From: Candidatus Uabimicrobium amorphum
GTDB lineage: Bacteria > Planctomycetota > Uabimicrobiia > Uabimicrobiales > Uabimicrobiaceae
Direction: 5' to 3'
Length of the DNA: 64,000 nucleotides
Assembly: GCF_009002475.1 (NCBI RefSeq)
Contig: NZ_AP019860.1
Location: 496,001-560,000, forward strand
A program made the position numbers and the translations under genes. Positions 62,270 through 64,000 of this stretch are shown here, piece by piece. Numbering within the stretch: position 1 is the stretch's first letter; the number at the start of each line of letters is the position of its first letter. Under the pieces are notes generated by a model, which was given only the letters and a program-made list of their open reading frames with translations, ran no database searches and was not told where the DNA came from.

Positions 62270-63843
62270 GCTCCCCCACAGGGCAACGTCATTTAGTTAG
62301 TAAAAAACAAGTATTTATCAAGGCTAGATCTAAGATATAGAGATGTAGCCTTGATAAACAGGAACTTTCAGTGTCCTGTTTTTTTCCTATATTTCTGATG
62401 CCAAAGCTGATAGCTAGCAGACTTCTTAACACGAGGCGCATTGTTATCAGGCCTTATTGGAGAAGGAGACAAACGAAAGAGAACTCTTATTTCAGCATAT
62501 GCTTCTTCAATAGGAATACTTTCATCATAAAGAAGAGCAATAACTTCATCGTGAAGTTCGGCATACGAAATAGACTTATTGATACGATATCGATATTTAG
62601 TATTTTTTTTATCGCATTCTTGGTCAAGAATTTGTTGTTCACTTTTAATAACGATGGATTCAAGAGCACTCATAAAAACACGAGCATAAAAGTCTTGCTC
62701 AATATGTAATAAAAAACCAGAAGAAAAACGCTCAACATCTAACTGATTTTTGAGACGATCAAAATAGGTTTCTATTTTCCAACGTTGGTGGTATAGCCAA
62801 GCAAAGTCATCAAGAGGATAAAGTTCTTGATCAAGTAAAGTAGTAAGAAGAACTTCAACCTCTCCTGTCGAAAGAATAACTTTTATTAACCTAACATTTA
62901 CAGATGATGGTAAATTATATTTTTTCCACTCAATTCGTTTTTCTTTAGGAATGACTAGTTTGTAAACAGAGTCGAAAGAGTCACTTTTTAGAAATTCGCT
63001 AACAATTGAGAAAGAACTGGAAGTTGAACATCTTATAACGCAAGGAACACTTAAAGATTTATGTAAAGCTACTAACGCATTACTGGCATATGCTCTATCA
63101 TAGAGAACGATTGTATTTTTATCGTAGTAGTCACAGTGAGAATCAAAGACAAACTTTATCTCAGATTGTTTTGCTTCAAGTTCTTGGTTAATAGGAAGTT
63201 CGTTTAAAACATCGTATAAAAAACTTCCATAGCCTTGGACTCTCTCAGTTGGGCTTTGATTACTTTGGACACTAAAAAATGCCAAAGTTTCCTCTGATTT
63301 TGGTAAATTGATTGTACTTACATCTACAGCATAGATCTGATTATTTTTCCATTTTTTATTTTCATCTTTCGCTTCTTCATAAAAAGTTTTTAATATTGTA
63401 TTTTGGAGATGCTTATATAGCTTCGGATCTAGCTTGTTCCTTGCTTGGTGTAGTCCTCCTGGACTAATTATTTTATCAAGCGCTTTGATTTTCTTGAAAA
63501 ATGTTCTTATTTTGTTGCTGAGGCTCATTTTAGCTCCTAGCAGTATCATTGTTGCTAATCCTGCAAATGTTATTTTCCGGCAACGTGTAAAGTGTTTTTT
63601 TTAGTTTTGTATCGTTCCACTATTTCTTTTTTGCTTAGTTCTGATCTTACACTTTTCATTGTTGATACTACTAGTAAGTTTTTCATGTTAACCTCATATT
63701 TTCATCCTATCTTTCGTTCGTTCATTTATTTATTACAAACTATAAATGTAGCATTTGCAAGGGATATATCATCACTTCACTTCTCTAGCTACTGAAAATA
63801 CTACATTTACCTTAACTAAATGACGTTGCCCCACAGGGGGAGC
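62270..63843. mobile_element. IS4-family insertion sequence
   Basis: Terminal inverted repeats: gggcaacgtcatttagtta at 62281-62299 and its exact complement at 63813-63831. Both continue outwards with gctccccc-type sequence (62270-62277 and 63836-63843), with a small difference between. Inside is one transposase gene on the minus strand. A perfect 13-bp hairpin (62314-62326 with 62346-62358) lies between its stop and the left end. The exact ends and a target duplication cannot be fixed; both flanks contain a gacgacatt-like sequence in the same orientation (near 62224 and 63870). Confidence 0.8.
62368..63528 (-). CDS. IS4-family DDE transposase
   Basis: A 386-residue transposase. DDE motif region: first Asp in IYAVDVSTINLP, second in TIVLYDRAYASN, Glu in the YREK signature YHQRWKIETYFDRLKNQ (Tyr-x2-Arg-x3-Glu-x6-Lys). 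This fits DDE_Tnp_1 of IS4. It is full length and undisturbed, so the element may be active. ATG 63528 is chosen because TAGGAG lies six bases upstream; an ATG at 63549 would add seven residues. Confidence 0.88.
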   Translation of the reverse strand: MSLSNKIRTFFKKIKALDKIISPGGLHQARNKLDPKLYKHLQNTILKTFYEEAKDENKKWKNNQIYAVDVSTINLPKSEETLAFFSVQSNQSPTERVQGYGSFLYDVLNELPINQELEAKQSEIKFVFDSHCDYYDKNTIVLYDRAYASNALVALHKSLSVPCVIRCSTSSSFSIVSEFLKSDSFDSVYKLVIPKEKRIEWKKYNLPSSVNVRLIKVILSTGEVEVLLTTLLDQELYPLDDFAWLYHQRWKIETYFDRLKNQLDVERFSSGFLLHIEQDFYARVFMSALESIVIKSEQQILDQECDKKNTKYRYRINKSISYAELHDEVIALLYDESIPIEEAYAEIRVLFRLSPSPIRPDNNAPRVKKSASYQLWHQKYRKKTGH

Positions 63844-64000
63844 CAAATACATCTAACGCATGCAGAAAAGACGACATTTGATATGCGAAGCCGATTGTGG
63901 GCATCGCATACTTGTAAATAACTTTTCCACAACACCTTCCACAGCCCCTTACAAAATAAATCCCCACCAAAACCACTTTTTGGTAAATTGCTTGCAAGTT
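63550..64000. other. Right side of the IS and flank, no gene recognised
   Basis: Contains about 260 bases of IS sequence upstream of the transposase, the right inverted repeat (63813-63843) and then about 155 bases of flank. Short frames here have no ribosome site or recognisable product and overlap the inverted repeat. A gene may begin beyond the window. Confidence 0.55.

Noticed and set aside
63592..63795. 67-codon plus-strand frame inside the IS right end
   Set aside because: No ribosome site or recognisable product, and it lies in the non-coding part of the element.
1..64000. tRNA, rRNA, tmRNA or known riboswitch
   Set aside because: No cloverleaf, rRNA segment or recognised riboswitch core was seen in the intergenic regions, although a covariance-model search could not be run.

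Overview
This window comes from an AT-rich, Gram-negative-type bacterium. Its gene content points to Planctomycetota or a close relative. It holds several large Ser/Thr kinases, one fused to a formylglycine-generating-enzyme (FGE/SUMF1) domain and one to a c-haem sensor domain, plus a kinase-like TPR protein that has lost its catalytic residues. It also has a PEP-CTERM protein, DUF2330 proteins, HEAT-repeat lipoproteins, a Tat-exported phosphoesterase and an outer-membrane beta-barrel protein. The low GC together with this set resembles the Uabimicrobium type of deep planctomycete; that placement is inference and needs a marker-gene tree. TGA is used as an ordinary stop.

Layout. 0.2-10.6 kb: secreted transglutaminase-like protein, PEP-CTERM protein, FetAB-like exporter, a MITE-like palindrome, a carotenoid/retinol-type FAD oxidoreductase, then secreted propeller protein, PlsC acyltransferase and TauD-type dioxygenase. 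10.7-15.4 kb: an operon of one interrupted gene (in-frame TGA) and two tandem DUF2330 paralogues, the first fused to HEAT-like repeats. 15.7-19.3 kb: Rrf2 regulator, a non-coding stretch with a possible small RNA, a beta-barrel protein and a DEAD-box helicase. 19.7-25.3 kb (minus strand): five closely packed genes for an acidic lipoprotein, an ABC-2 exporter pair, a secreted endonuclease/exonuclease/phosphatase-family protein and a pentapeptide-repeat/K+-channel fusion. 25.5-29.2 kb: CSD-DUF1294 protein, HemX-like protein, HemA, and a C45-type acyltransferase. 29.5-41.7 kb: a MASE1 histidine kinase with a REC-HK-REC hybrid, an aldolase, the haem-sensor kinase, an Mpo1-like protein, a possible pore-forming secreted protein, a pseudoprotease/HtrA pair and a zinc-ribbon coiled-coil protein. 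41.9-48.8 kb: Tat metallophosphoesterase and a three-gene SMC/kleisin (MukBEF/Mks-like) operon without a JetD nuclease. 49.2-57.8 kb: HEAT lipoprotein, DUF4352/CesT-like protein, rho, coaE, a decayed LytTR gene, an acyl-CoA synthetase, rpe, and an M48 peptidase-TerB fusion. 57.8-62.2 kb: a pseudokinase-TPR gene divergent from an intact kinase-FGE gene, separated by a hexanucleotide repeat-bearing promoter region. 62.3-63.8 kb: a complete-looking IS4-family element.

Dispersed palindromic repeats occur at three loci (start of window, 19.5 kb, 48.8-49.1 kb). A second, smaller hairpin family occurs twice (6.95 and 19.4 kb). No tRNA, rRNA or CRISPR array was recognised. The most notable points are the JetD-less SMC operon, the in-frame TGA, the paired pseudoprotease/protease and pseudokinase/kinase genes, and the two unusual sensor or channel fusions.
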